Source of the DNA: Bradyrhizobium viridifuturi
GTDB lineage: Bacteria; Pseudomonadota; Alphaproteobacteria; Rhizobiales; Xanthobacteraceae
NCBI RefSeq assembly: GCF_001238275.1
Contig: NZ_LGTB01000014.1
Location: 117,874-181,873, forward strand
Length of the DNA stretch: 64,000 nucleotides
Direction: 5' to 3'
Shown here: positions 1 to 9,866 of the stretch, piece by piece
How the letters are laid out: the number at the start of each line of letters is the position of its first letter
Position numbering within the stretch: the stretch's first letter is position 1
Program-made: the position numbers and the translations under genes
Notes under the pieces: model-generated
Told to the model about the DNA's origin: nothing
Database searches by the model: none
The model's input: the letters and a program-made list of their open reading frames with translations, nothing else

Positions 1-201
1 ATCGCGATGACGCGGCGCTTCATTCTGGAGGCGCTCGGCGCCTATCGCGAGCACGCGATCAAGCCCAAGGGGGTCTCGGACCCCGACGTGTTCATGGTGC
101 GGGCGGTGTCGCTGCGGTTGCCGCCGGAGGATTCCTGGGTCGATGTCGGCGCGCCGTTCATGCGGGCGAAGCTCGGCGCCGATTTCGGGTACGAGCTGTG
201 A
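1..201 (+). CDS. Rieske aromatic ring-hydroxylating oxygenase, large subunit (C-terminal end only)
   Basis: Only the last 66 codons lie in the window; the gene begins before base 1. The tail reads RRFILEALGAYREHAIKPKG, then a VRAVSLRLPPEDSWVDV stretch. This resembles the C-terminus of phthalate 4,5-dioxygenase-type Rieske oxygenase alpha subunits, where a short helix with paired arginines precedes a conserved V/L-R-x-x-S-V-x-L-P segment. The Rieske cluster and mononuclear iron ligands would lie upstream and cannot be seen. The stop overlaps the GTG start of a reductase of the class that feeds electrons to such oxygenases, which supports the call. The substrate is unknown. Confidence 0.6.
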   Translation: MAMTRRFILEALGAYREHAIKPKGVSDPDVFMVRAVSLRLPPEDSWVDVGAPFMRAKLGADFGYEL

Positions 202-1169
202 GCGCATCCGGCCATATGGCCGACACGCAGCAGGTGCTGGTCAAGCGCATCGGCTACGAGGCCGAGCGGATCCACTCCTATGAGCTGATCGCGCCGACCG
301 GCAGCGAACTGGCCCCGTTCACGGCCGGCGGCCATATCGACCTGCATCTGCCGAACGGCATGATCCGCAGCTACTCGCTGGTCAACGATCAGCGCGAGCG
401 GCATCGCTATGTCATCGCGGTGAACAGGGATGCCGAGAGCCGTGGCGGCTCCAGCTTCGTTCACGACACCGTCAGGGTCGGGGAGATCATGACGATTTCC
501 CCGCCGCGCAACAACTTCGCGCTTTGCGAACAGGCCGAACATTCGATCCTGATCGCGGGGGGCATCGGCATCACGCCATTGCTGTCGATGATCCGGCGCC
601 TGGAGGCGCTCGGCCGCCGCTGGGACCTGCACTACGCCGCGCGGACGCGTGCCGCCGCCGCATTTCTCGACGAGCTCGGCGCGTTCCGATCCGATGCCCG
701 CCTGCACGTCGATTTCGACGACGAGCGAGCCGGACGGGTGTTCGATCTCGCGGCCATCGTCGGAACCGCACCGGCACATGCGCATCTCTATTGTTGCGGG
801 CCGGTGCCGATGCTCGCGGCATTCGAGGCGGCGACCGCCGATCGTCCGGCCGATCGCGTGCATGTCGAGTACTTCAAGGCGCGGGAAGCGCCGGCCACCG
901 AGGGTGGCTTCGAGGTCAGGCTCGCGCGGAGCAACCGCACGATCGCGGTCGAGGCCGGCAAAACCATTCTCGACGCGCTTCTGGATGCCGGCATCGCCGC
1001 GAACTACGCCTGTACCGAAGGGGTCTGCGGCACCTGCGAGACGCGCGTGCTCGAAGGCATACCGGATCATCGCGATCAGTTCCTGAGCGAGGAAGAGCAG
1101 GCGGCGAACAGGAGCGTGATGATCTGCTGCTCGGGCGCCAAGTCCCGCACGCTCGTGCTCGATCTCTGA
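198..1169 (+). CDS. Oxygenase reductase, flavin/NAD/2Fe-2S (phthalate dioxygenase reductase / VanB family)
   Basis: This 323-residue electron-transfer protein should pass electrons from NAD(P)H through flavin and a plant-type 2Fe-2S centre to the oxygenase encoded just upstream. In order it has a flavin-binding beta barrel with RSYSLVN near residue 57, a nucleotide-binding domain with GGIGITPLLSM at about 121 and a CGPVPML segment, and a C-terminal ferredoxin domain. Cluster cysteines are at about 272, 277 and 280 (CTEGVCGTC), with the fourth in the MICCSG segment near the end. The order reductase then ferredoxin is that of phthalate dioxygenase reductase and VanB. The GTG start overlaps the preceding stop, suggesting translational coupling. 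An in-frame ATG at 216 is an alternative start. Confidence 0.88.
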   Translation: MSASGHMADTQQVLVKRIGYEAERIHSYELIAPTGSELAPFTAGGHIDLHLPNGMIRSYSLVNDQRERHRYVIAVNRDAESRGGSSFVHDTVRVGEIMTISPPRNNFALCEQAEHSILIAGGIGITPLLSMIRRLEALGRRWDLHYAARTRAAAAFLDELGAFRSDARLHVDFDDERAGRVFDLAAIVGTAPAHAHLYCCGPVPMLAAFEAATADRPADRVHVEYFKAREAPATEGGFEVRLARSNRTIAVEAGKTILDALLDAGIAANYACTEGVCGTCETRVLEGIPDHRDQFLSEEEQAANRSVMICCSGAKSRTLVLDL

Positions 1170-1198
1170 GAACAACAACACAAGATGGGTGGAAACAA

Positions 1199-2422
1199 GT
1201 GAAGTATCTATCTCGCATTCTCGCGCTGTCGTTGCTGGCTGTTTGCGCCGGCTCGCCGGCACCGGCGGACGCCGCGCGCGCCCTGAAGATCGGCGTGCTC
1301 AACGACGCGTCCGGCCCTTATTCGGACAATGCCGGCGAAGGTTCGGTGACGGCGGCCAAGATGGCGGCCGAGGATTTCATGCGGCTGCACCCCGATTTCA
1401 AGGTCGAGATCGTATCGGCCGACCACCAGAACAAGGCGGACGTCGGCGCCGCAATCGCGCGGCGCTGGATCGACCAGGAGAAGGTCGATGCGGTCGCCGA
1501 CGTGCCGAACTCGGCCGTCGGGCTCGCCGTCAACGAGGTCGTGCGCGGCACCAAGGCGGCGCTGATCGCATCGAGCGCGGCGTCCTCGGATCTGACCGGG
1601 AAATACTGCTCGCCCAACACGATCCAGTGGACCTTCGATACCTGGGCGGCGTCGCACACGATCGGCGCCTATCTGGTGCGGCACGGCGGCAAGAAATGGT
1701 ATTTCATCGCCACCGACAATGCGCTCGGCAAATCGATGGTGCGCGACGGGACGGCGGTGATCGGCGCCGGCGGCGGCACCGTTCTCGGATCGGTCAATGT
1801 GCCGATCAACAACGCGGACTATGCGTCGTTCATCCTGCAGGCCGACGGCTCGGGCGCCGACGTGATTGCCTTCGCGACCGCCGGCGGCGACACCGTCAGC
1901 CTGATCAAGCAGTCCGCAGAGTTCGGGCTGAAGCAGAGCGGGCGGACCTTCGCGGCGCTGCTGACCACCACCAATGACATCGAGTCGAGCGGGCTCGCGG
2001 TCGGCGAGGGGCTGATCATCACCCAGCCGTTCTACTGGGACCTCAACGATGCCAGCCGTGCCTGGTCGGCCAGGTTCAGCGAGCGGCAGCACGGGCAGTC
2101 GCCGACGGCATTTCATGCCGGCGTCTATTCCTCGGTGCTGGCCTATCTGAATGCGGCGCAGGCCGCCGGAACCAATGATGCGCAGGCGGTGATCCGCAAG
2201 CTGAAGGAGAACCCGATCGATGACGCCTTGTTCGGGCCGGTCGCGGTGCGCGCGGACGGCCGCGCCATCCACAACATGTACATCTTCAAGGCGAAGAGCC
2301 CGAATGCGTCGAAGAGCAAATGGGATCTGCTCGAGCAGGTCGGCGTGCTCACGGGCCCGGAGGCGTTCCGGCCGCTCGATCAGGGCGGTTGCTCGCTTGT
2401 CGCGCCTCCGGCCGGCAATTGA
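1199..2422 (+). CDS. ABC transporter substrate-binding protein, Leu/Ile/Val-binding (HAAT) family, orphan
   Basis: A periplasmic binding protein of about 407 residues with a Sec signal peptide (KYLSRILALSLLAVCAGSPA, cleavage near ADA) and a mature start at LKIGVLNDASGPYSD, typical of type I (LivJ-like) binding folds. The GTG at 1199 is chosen because the signal peptide begins there; the longer open frame upstream runs through the reductase gene. No permease or ATPase gene is adjacent. It must share a transporter encoded elsewhere, such as one of the three HAAT sets downstream, or act as a solute sensor. Its position inside a ring-oxygenase/CoA-transferase operon suggests an aromatic or organic acid ligand; that is inference. 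Confidence 0.85.
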   Translation: MKYLSRILALSLLAVCAGSPAPADAARALKIGVLNDASGPYSDNAGEGSVTAAKMAAEDFMRLHPDFKVEIVSADHQNKADVGAAIARRWIDQEKVDAVADVPNSAVGLAVNEVVRGTKAALIASSAASSDLTGKYCSPNTIQWTFDTWAASHTIGAYLVRHGGKKWYFIATDNALGKSMVRDGTAVIGAGGGTVLGSVNVPINNADYASFILQADGSGADVIAFATAGGDTVSLIKQSAEFGLKQSGRTFAALLTTTNDIESSGLAVGEGLIITQPFYWDLNDASRAWSARFSERQHGQSPTAFHAGVYSSVLAYLNAAQAAGTNDAQAVIRKLKENPIDDALFGPVAVRADGRAIHNMYIFKAKSPNASKSKWDLLEQVGVLTGPEAFRPLDQGGCSLVAPPAGN

Positions 2423-2467
2423 AGACGATGGTCGTGAACCCCGATCAACCTTTCTCAAGAATTATGG

Positions 2468-3768
2468 ATGTCTCGCATGCTGGACCAGCTTGAAGCCGAA
2501 TTCCCCGAGCACACGCCTCGTCCGGCCGGCGCGCCGAGGGCGCTCGAGGGAATCCGGGTGGTCGATTTCTCGCACTTCATCGCGGGTCCGTTCGCGACCA
2601 TGATCCTGGCCGACATGGGCGCCGAGGTGATCAAGGTCGAAGCGCCTGGCCGGGGCGACGATCTGCGCCGGTATCCTCCGGTGCATCCGGACCTCAGGCA
2701 CGGTGCTCCGTTCCTGTGGACCAACCGCAACAAGCGCAGCGTCGCTCTCGACCTCAAATCCGCTGAGGGCTTGCAGGTCGCGCGTGAGCTGATCGCGACC
2801 GCCGACGTCGTCGTCGAGAACTTTTCGGCAAGCGTGATGGCGCGGCTCGGGCTCGACTACGAGAGCTGCCGCAAGATCAAGCCCGAGATTGTCTATTGCT
2901 CGGTGTCGGCCTACGGCCGTGACGGGGCGTTTGCCGACAGGCTCGGCTTCGATCCGATCGCGCAGGTCGAGAGCGGCTTCGTCTCGATGAACGGCTACGC
3001 CGACCGCGAGGGCGTGCGGGCCTTGTCGCCGGTGATGGATATCAGCACCGCGATGATGGCGAGCAATGCGATCCTGGGCGCGCTGCTGGCGCGCGAGCGC
3101 AGTGGCCTCGGTCAGGCCATCGAAGTATCATTGTTCGAGAATGCCGTCCTGATGACCGGGTATGCGACCATGCAGTCGCTTTTCAACACTGCCGATCCAA
3201 AGCGGAGCGGCAATACCAGTCCCGACACCTGCCCGTCGGGCGTGTTCCTGGCCAGCGATTGCTCGTTCTACATCAACTGCGGCAACGACAAGATCTTCCA
3301 GCGCTTGATGGCGCAGGTGCTCGAGCGGGAGGATCTCGCGGCGGCCGAGATCTACACGACGGGTCCTGATCGGATCCGCCGCCGCGAGGAGCTGTTCGCG
3401 ATCCTCGGTGAGGCGTTTACCCGGCAGCCGTGGTCGCACTGGCAGTCACGGATGCGGGCAGCCGGCGTACCCTGCGGACAGGTGCGCAGTGTCGGCGAGG
3501 CGATCCGCTCGCCGGAGGCGCGGGAACGCGGGATCGTCACGAGGATTCCGCACGAGACGATCGGTTGGGTGCCGAATGTGAACCTGCCGATCCGCTATTC
3601 GCGGACGCCGATCGTCGATCCCGTCGCGGCGCCGGCCGTCGGCCAGCATACCGAGAGCGTGCTGCGCGAACTGCTCGGCTATGACGACGCGCGCATTGCG
3701 CAACTCGCTGGAGGCGGAGCTTTCGGTGGCCAGCCGTCGCGAGAGGCGGTCAAGGAGGATACCAAACC

Positions 3769-3772
<4 letters not shown>
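2468..3772 (+). CDS. CaiB/BaiF family (class III) CoA-transferase
   Basis: This 434-residue protein should move CoA from one acyl-CoA to another carboxylic acid, activating a substrate for side-chain breakdown. After a 25-residue leader comes the family start LEGIRVVDFSHFIAGPFATM, then LADMGAEVIKVEAPGRGDD and RNKRSVALDLKS. The conserved catalytic aspartate region of these enzymes falls in GFDPIAQVESGFVSMNG and the following VMDISTAMMASNAI. Length fits the family (about 400). It lies 45 bases after the binding-protein gene, and its TGA overlaps the GTG of the thiolase gene, so the two are probably co-translated. Confidence 0.9.
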
Positions 3773-4961
<1,189 letters not shown>

Positions 4962-4965
<4 letters not shown>

Positions 4966-5411
4966 GCAACCCGAGCGCGCGCTATCTCCCGGCAGGTCTG
5001 CCGATCCCGGTTGCAGAACCGGACGGCCTGTCTGCGCCTTACTGGGAGGGATTGCGTCAAGGCAAGCTGTTGGTGCAACGCTGCGGCCGCTGCAACACAT
5101 GGCAGTTCGGACCCGAGTGGCTATGCCATCGCTGCCACGCCTTCGATCCCGCCTGGATCGAAGTCGAGCCGCGCGGCAAGATCTTCAGCTGGGAACGTGC
5201 GTGGCATCCGTCGCATGCGGCGCTCAGAGGCCATGGACCCTACATCGCGGTGCTTGTCGAACTGCCGCATGCCGGCGGCGTTCGCATGGTCGGCAATCTG
5301 CTCGGCACTCCCGATCAGACGGTTGCAATCGGCGCCGATGTCGAAGGTGTGTTCGAGCATCACCCGGAGCAGGATCCGCCTTACTCCTTGCTGCAATGGC
5401 GGCGGCTGTAG
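4962..5411 (+). CDS. DUF35 / OB-fold zinc-ribbon protein, partner of the thiolase
   Basis: A 149-residue protein with a short N-terminal helix (YWEGLRQGKLLVQRC), a rubredoxin-like zinc ribbon with CGRC and CHRC pairs, and an acyl-CoA-binding OB fold (GKIFSWERAWHPSH, PYIAVLVELPHAGGVRMVGNL). DUF35 proteins commonly form complexes with thiolase-fold enzymes encoded beside them; in steroid side-chain degradation the ChsH2 DUF35 domain binds Ltp2. The ATG overlaps the thiolase stop by four bases, so a stoichiometric complex is likely. It is the last gene of the operon. Confidence 0.88.
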
Positions 5412-5683
5412 GTTTCCCCGGAGTTACTATCCTGTTGCGCCCGATACGGGCAATCGATCGCGCGTCTACCGGAGATAGCTGGTCCAAGGACCGCTGCACC
5501 TGTGATCTGTCGCCGGTGACATCCGGTTTGCCTGCTTTCGCGTCAGCGTCGCTGACAGGATGAGCTGCGAGGGTCCTTGTCTCGCGGCAGATGACATGCA
5601 ATCTTCCGCTCCCGGCAATGCTGTTCGAGAGCAACAAGAACAATAATCCCTCTCGTCCCTCCAATTCTGTCGAGGGCCTGATC
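5412..5683 (+). other. Intergenic region upstream of amiC
   Basis: A 272-base stretch between the DUF35 gene and amiC with no convincing gene; the open frame can be extended upstream of amiC to 5591 but without a ribosome site. A short perfect dyad, GTCAGC-GTC-GCTGAC, lies at 5542-5556. No clear sigma-54 or sigma-70 boxes were recognised. It should hold the amiC promoter. Confidence 0.4.
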
Positions 5684-6838
5684 ATGTCGAATCCTACCCA
5701 AGCGACCTCCGCCCCGTGGCGGATAGGAGTCCTGTTTTCGCGAACCGGCTTCATGTCGGTCATCGAGGAAACCCAATATCAGGGCACGCAGCTTGCGATC
5801 GAAGAGGTGAACGAGGCGGGCGGAGTGTGCGGCCGCGAACTGGTTCCCGTCGCCTACGACCCCGGCTCGGACTCGGCCGCCTATGGCCACTACGCCAAAC
5901 GGTTGATGGTGGAGGATCAGGTCAGCACTATATTCGGCTGCTACACCTCGTCGAGCCGCAAGGCGGTGCTGCCGGTCGTCGAACGGCTGAACGGCCTGCT
6001 TTGGTACCCGACGCTCTATGAGGGGTTCGAGGCGTCGCCGAACGTCATCTACACCGGCGCCTCGCCGAATCAGAACAGCCTCGCGCTGTGCCGCTATCTG
6101 ATGGATACGTTCGGAACACGATTCTACTTCGTGGGTTCGGACTACATCTATCCGCGCGAGTCCAACCGGGTGATGCGCGAGCTGCTGAAGAGCAACGGCG
6201 GCTCGGTCGTCGGCGAGCGCTACGTCAATGTCTACGCGCGCTGGCAGGACTTCGTCCCGATCATCCAGGACATCAAGCGCGTCAGGCCCGATGTGATCTT
6301 CTCGACCGTCGTCGGCGAAGGCACCGTGTTCCTCTATCAGGCCTATGCCAATGTCGGGCTCGATCCGAAGCAGGTCCCGATCGCCAGCCTGACCACGACG
6401 GAAGCCGAAATCGCCGCCATGGGCTTCGACGTCGGCGAGGGGCACGTCACGGCGGCGTCCTATTTCCAGGGGGTCGAGGGCCGCGCCAACAACGCCTTCG
6501 TGCAGCGCTTCAAGAAGCGGTTCGGCGCCGACATCTCGACCAACATGTGCGCCGAGGCATCCTATTTCCAGCTGCATCTGTTCGCGAAGGCGCTCGAGCA
6601 GGTCAATTCGCTCGACACCGAAGTGCTCCGCTCCATGGTATTCGGCACCAGCTTCGATGCGCCGCAAGGTGCGGTTACCGTCAACCCGATGTCGGGGCAT
6701 ACCGATCTGTGGACCCGGATCGGACGCGCCAACCGCCAGGGGCAGTTCGATGTCGTCAGCCAGTCAAAAGAGCCGGTGCATGCCGATCCGTTCCTGATCG
6801 GATATGGTCGTGCAACGCAAACAGGAAGCGTCCAATGA
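5684..6838 (+). CDS. amiC: AmiC-like amide-sensing protein (negative regulator of AmiR)
   Basis: A 384-residue protein of the type I periplasmic-binding fold but without any signal peptide, as expected for the cytoplasmic amide sensor AmiC. It opens with WRIGVLFSRTGFMSVIEETQ and has FGCYTSSSRKAVLPVVE, LLWYPTLYEGFE and VIYTGASPNQN, all shared with AmiC and UrtA-type proteins. In Pseudomonas aeruginosa AmiC holds AmiR silent until a short-chain amide binds. The amiR-type gene overlaps its stop by four bases (ATGA), consistent with co-translation of the pair. The ATG at 5684 is preferred because GAGGG lies seven bases upstream; the frame is open back to 5591. Confidence 0.85.
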   Translation: MSNPTQATSAPWRIGVLFSRTGFMSVIEETQYQGTQLAIEEVNEAGGVCGRELVPVAYDPGSDSAAYGHYAKRLMVEDQVSTIFGCYTSSSRKAVLPVVERLNGLLWYPTLYEGFEASPNVIYTGASPNQNSLALCRYLMDTFGTRFYFVGSDYIYPRESNRVMRELLKSNGGSVVGERYVNVYARWQDFVPIIQDIKRVRPDVIFSTVVGEGTVFLYQAYANVGLDPKQVPIASLTTTEAEIAAMGFDVGEGHVTAASYFQGVEGRANNAFVQRFKKRFGADISTNMCAEASYFQLHLFAKALEQVNSLDTEVLRSMVFGTSFDAPQGAVTVNPMSGHTDLWTRIGRANRQGQFDVVSQSKEPVHADPFLIGYGRATQTGSVQ

Positions 6839-7476
6839 ACGAAATGTCGCGTAAGCCGCAGCTGAGCCGAGACGTCGGCGGACGCAAGACCATGGTTCAG
6901 GAACTCGCCGATCTCTCGGCCGTGGTGGTCGCACCGGTCGACGATCAGGTCGGCATGCTGCTGCGCGAACTGCAGCGATTCCGGATGCGGGTGCGTCAGG
7001 TCTGGCCGATGCCGGAAAGCGTTCCGGCCGATGCCGACGTGGTGTATTGCGAATATTCTCCTGACCTCGCGCGGCGCCTGCCGTGGATTCCCGGCGACGC
7101 GCGTTCGGCGCTGGTCGTGATCCTGCCGGCGACGGAGAGCGTGCACGCCGATGCGTTGTGTCATGCGACGCCGAACGCCGTGCTGCCGCGGCCGTTCACG
7201 CCGAATGCGGTGCTGTCGAGTCTCGTGCTGGCGCGCAGTCAGTTCGGTTACGAGCGGAGGCTGCGCAGCAAAATCGAGAAGCTCGACGACAATCTGCGTT
7301 CGATGCGCACGGTGGAACGCGCCAAGGCGATCCTGATGGCGACGCGGCAGATGCCGGAAACCGAAGCCTATGGCTTCATCAGGCGACAGGCGATGGATCG
7401 TCGCGTGTCGGCAAGCGCAGTCGCCGCGGCGATTGTTGACTCGTTCGAACTGCTTGGCTACGATCATCAACAGTAA
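6835..7476 (+). CDS. amiR: AmiR-like ANTAR-domain transcription antiterminator
   Basis: A 213-residue regulator with an N-terminal receiver-like domain that lacks an obvious phosphorylatable aspartate pocket (VVVAPVDDQVGMLLREL onward), a coiled linker (LRSKIEKLDDNLRSMRTV) and a C-terminal ANTAR domain with VERAKAILMATRQMPETEAY and FIRRQAMDRR. ANTAR proteins bind tandem hairpins in nascent RNA and prevent formation of a terminator. This gene is followed immediately by two adjacent hairpins (7477-7511) and a terminator (7530-7582) before the transporter genes. The start overlaps the amiC stop. It should be freed from AmiC when amide is present. Confidence 0.9.
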   Translation: MNEMSRKPQLSRDVGGRKTMVQELADLSAVVVAPVDDQVGMLLRELQRFRMRVRQVWPMPESVPADADVVYCEYSPDLARRLPWIPGDARSALVVILPATESVHADALCHATPNAVLPRPFTPNAVLSSLVLARSQFGYERRLRSKIEKLDDNLRSMRTVERAKAILMATRQMPETEAYGFIRRQAMDRRVSASAVAAAIVDSFELLGYDHQQ

Positions 7477-7511
7477 GCCCCAATAGCGGGGCCGGCGGCG
7501 ACAGCGCCGCC
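7477..7511 (+). promoter_or_regulatory. Candidate ANTAR (AmiR) RNA target: two adjacent hairpins
   Basis: Directly after the amiR stop are two perfect hairpins one base apart. The first is GCCCC/GGGGC (7477-7481 with 7488-7492) with the six-base loop AATAGC. The second is GGCGGC/GCCGCC (7494-7499 with 7506-7511) with the loop GACAGC. The loops share A-Y-AGC at the same positions. Known ANTAR targets are paired stem-loops with six-base loops placed just before a terminator. The published loop rule is A at position 1 and G at position 4; here the A-to-G spacing is kept but shifted by one base, so the match is suggestive only. Confidence 0.5.
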
Positions 7512-7529
7512 TTCGACACAACCGGCAAC

Positions 7530-7582
7530 AAAGCCCTCCCAATGCTCGCGTAAGCGCGCATCGGGAGGGCTTTTTGTTTTTT
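7530..7582 (+). terminator. Rho-independent terminator/attenuator in the leader of the amide transporter operon
   Basis: An 11-base stem AAAGCCCTCCC (7530-7540) pairs with GGGAGGGCTTT (7563-7573) around a further short stem, followed by a T-rich run (TTTTTGTTTTTT, 7571-7582). It ends 22 bases before the ATG of the binding-protein gene. That makes it more likely a regulated attenuator for the downstream operon than a simple end of amiCR. Confidence 0.8.
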
Positions 7583-7604
7583 CGGTCCTGAAGGGAGCTA
7601 AGGG

Positions 7605-8855
7605 ATGAGCATTTCACGGCGGACTTTGCTGAGGAATACCGCGGCGCTTGGCGCGTTTGCCGGCGCCGGACTGCCGCATATCTGGATCAAGAACGCCGAC
7701 CTCGCTTACGCCGCAGGCGGCGAGATCAAGGTCGGCGTGCTGTTCTCGCTGACGGGAACGACCGCGATCATCGAGGAATCGCTGAACAAGGCGACGCTGC
7801 TCGCGATCGAGGAAATCAACGCAGCCGGCGGCATCAAGGGCAGCAAGATCGTTCCGATCGTCGAGGATCCGGCCTCCGATCCGGCGACCTTCTCCGAGAA
7901 GGCGCGCAAGCTCGTCGTCGGCGACAAATGCGTCAGCGTGTTCGGCTCCTACACCTCGGCGAGCCGCAAGGCGGTGCTCCCGGTGTTCGAGCGGCAGAAC
8001 AATCTCTATTGGTATCCGACGCTCTATGAAGGCCGCGAGTGCTCGAAGAACGTGATCTACACCGGCGCGGTGCCGAACCAGCAGCAGGACGAGTTCGTGC
8101 CGTGGCTGGTCAAGAAGTTCGGCAAGAAGTTCTATCTGATCGGATCCAACTACATCTATCCGAAGGAAGAGAACAACTACTGCAAGAAGCTGCTCGAGAA
8201 GCTCGGCGGCGAGGTCGTGGCGGAGGAATACGTCCCGCTCGGCCATTCCGAATTCTCTTCCGTCATCAACAAGATCCGCTCGACCCAGCCGAACGTGATC
8301 TTCTCCACCGTGGTCGGCGATTCCGTGGTCGCGCTGCATCGTCAGTACAAGGCCGCCGGGCTCGATCCCGAGAAGATGCCGATGGCCAGTCTCACGACGT
8401 CGGAGAACGAGGTTGCGGCGATGGGCGGTGAGGCCGCCGCGGGTCACTTCACCTCGGCGCCGTACTTCATGGTGCACAAGTCGCCGGAGAACGAGAAATT
8501 CGTCGAGGCCTACAAGAAGCGCTGGGGCGCCGACAAGGTGACGCATTTCGTCTCGGAGGCCTGCTACTTCCAGACCTATCTGTTCAAGCAGGCGGTCGAG
8601 AAGCTCGCGACCAGCGACCTGACGCCGCCGAACATCCGCGACGCGGTCAAGGGCCAGAGCATGATTGCGCCGCAGGGCAAGGTCCAGATCGAGCCGGAGA
8701 ACCTGCACACCTGGCTGTGGCCCAAGATCGCGCAGGCGAAATCGAACGGCCAGTTCGAGATTCTCGTCGAGGCCAAGGAGTGGCTGAAGCCGGTGCCTTA
8801 CGCGGCCTATCCCGGGCAGTCCTGTACCGAAAAGGGCCTGGTCGAGAAGAGCTGA
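7605..8855 (+). CDS. Amide/urea-type ABC transporter substrate-binding protein (UrtA-like)
   Basis: A 416-residue periplasmic binding protein with a twin-arginine type signal (SRRTLLRNTAALGAFAGAGL). The mature part has IKVGVLFSLTGTTAIIEES, EDPASDPATFSEKARKLV, FGSYTSASRKAVLPVFE and YTGAVPNQQQ, the set seen in UrtA and short-chain amide binding proteins. AmiC upstream has the same fold and many of the same segments, so sensor and carrier probably bind related ligands. With amiE downstream, the likely ligands are small amides such as acetamide or formamide rather than urea; that is inference. A good ribosome site (GAAGGGAG) precedes the ATG. Expression is probably gated by the leader attenuator. 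Confidence 0.87.
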   Translation: MSISRRTLLRNTAALGAFAGAGLPHIWIKNADLAYAAGGEIKVGVLFSLTGTTAIIEESLNKATLLAIEEINAAGGIKGSKIVPIVEDPASDPATFSEKARKLVVGDKCVSVFGSYTSASRKAVLPVFERQNNLYWYPTLYEGRECSKNVIYTGAVPNQQQDEFVPWLVKKFGKKFYLIGSNYIYPKEENNYCKKLLEKLGGEVVAEEYVPLGHSEFSSVINKIRSTQPNVIFSTVVGDSVVALHRQYKAAGLDPEKMPMASLTTSENEVAAMGGEAAAGHFTSAPYFMVHKSPENEKFVEAYKKRWGADKVTHFVSEACYFQTYLFKQAVEKLATSDLTPPNIRDAVKGQSMIAPQGKVQIEPENLHTWLWPKIAQAKSNGQFEILVEAKEWLKPVPYAAYPGQSCTEKGLVEKS

Positions 8856-8980
8856 CGACGGGGGCTGACGAGGCCGTCGGCGTGCGGCGCCGGCGGCCGG
8901 CTCCCCGCGACGCCGCCTCTCGCGCAGATGCGTGCGAGCGGCAGGGCGCATCAAACGAACACTGAAGAGCGGATCCCGAC

Positions 8981-9850
8981 GTGGACCAATTCATCGAACA
9001 AATCGTCACGGGCCTCAGCATCGGGTCGATCCTGCTGCTGGTCGCGCTCGGCCTGTCGATCATCTACGGCTCGATGGGCATCATCAATCTCGCCCATGGC
9101 GAGTTCGTGATGCTCGGCGCTTACGCGGCCTGGGTGTTCCACACCTATCTCGGGCTCGGCCTGCTGGCGAGCCTGGTTCCGATCTTCCTCGTGGTTGCCG
9201 CGTTCGGCTGGATCATCGAACGCTACGTCCTGAGCCTGCTCAACAACCGGCCGTTGGATACGATCCTCGCGACCTGGGGCGTCGGCATCATGCTGCAGCA
9301 GGCGGTGCGGCTGTCGGTCGGTAGCGAGCTGCGTTACGTGCAGCTGCCGCCGGCGCTGTCCGACAGCATGGACGTGTTCGGCATCTCGGTCTCGTCGTAT
9401 CGGGTGTTCCTGTTCGTGGTGTCGATCGCGCTGTTCGGGGCGACCTGGTTGCTGATGAACCGGACGCCGGTCGGGATGAAGCTGCGTGCCATCATCCAGG
9501 ACCGCTCGGTCGCCGCCTCGTTCGGCATCAACGCCAAGCGGGTCTATGCGCTGACATTTGCCTACGGTGCGGGCCTTGCGGGGCTGGCCGGTGCGCTGGT
9601 GTCGCCGCTCAAGAGCGTGTCGCCGGACATGGGCACCGGCTATGTGGTCGATGCCTTCATGGTGGTCGTGCTCGGCGGCGTGCAGAGCCTTGCCGGCACC
9701 GTGGCGAGCGCCTTCATCCTCGGCGAGCTCTCCGGCGGCATCGCCTTCCTGCAGAACGACACGGTCGCCAAGGCGATCGTGCTGCTCGCCATCGTCGTCC
9801 TCATCCGTTTCCGCCCCGAAGGGCTTTTCACCGCACGCGTGCGGGCCTGA
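8981..9850 (+). CDS. ABC transporter permease, LivH/UrtB type
   Basis: A 289-residue integral membrane protein with about eight hydrophobic segments. Family marks are GLSIIYGSMGIINLAHGEFVMLGAY near the N-terminus, where the NLAHGE motif is a hallmark of LivH/UrtB permeases, and DAFMVVVLGGVQSLAGT late in the protein, where the cytoplasmic loop meets the ATPase. It starts with GTG, 125 bases after the binding-protein gene, a gap that allows higher expression of the binding protein. It pairs with the LivM-type permease that follows. Confidence 0.9.
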   Translation: MDQFIEQIVTGLSIGSILLLVALGLSIIYGSMGIINLAHGEFVMLGAYAAWVFHTYLGLGLLASLVPIFLVVAAFGWIIERYVLSLLNNRPLDTILATWGVGIMLQQAVRLSVGSELRYVQLPPALSDSMDVFGISVSSYRVFLFVVSIALFGATWLLMNRTPVGMKLRAIIQDRSVAASFGINAKRVYALTFAYGAGLAGLAGALVSPLKSVSPDMGTGYVVDAFMVVVLGGVQSLAGTVASAFILGELSGGIAFLQNDTVAKAIVLLAIVVLIRFRPEGLFTARVRA

Positions 9851-9866
9851 GACAGATCGCTCATCT

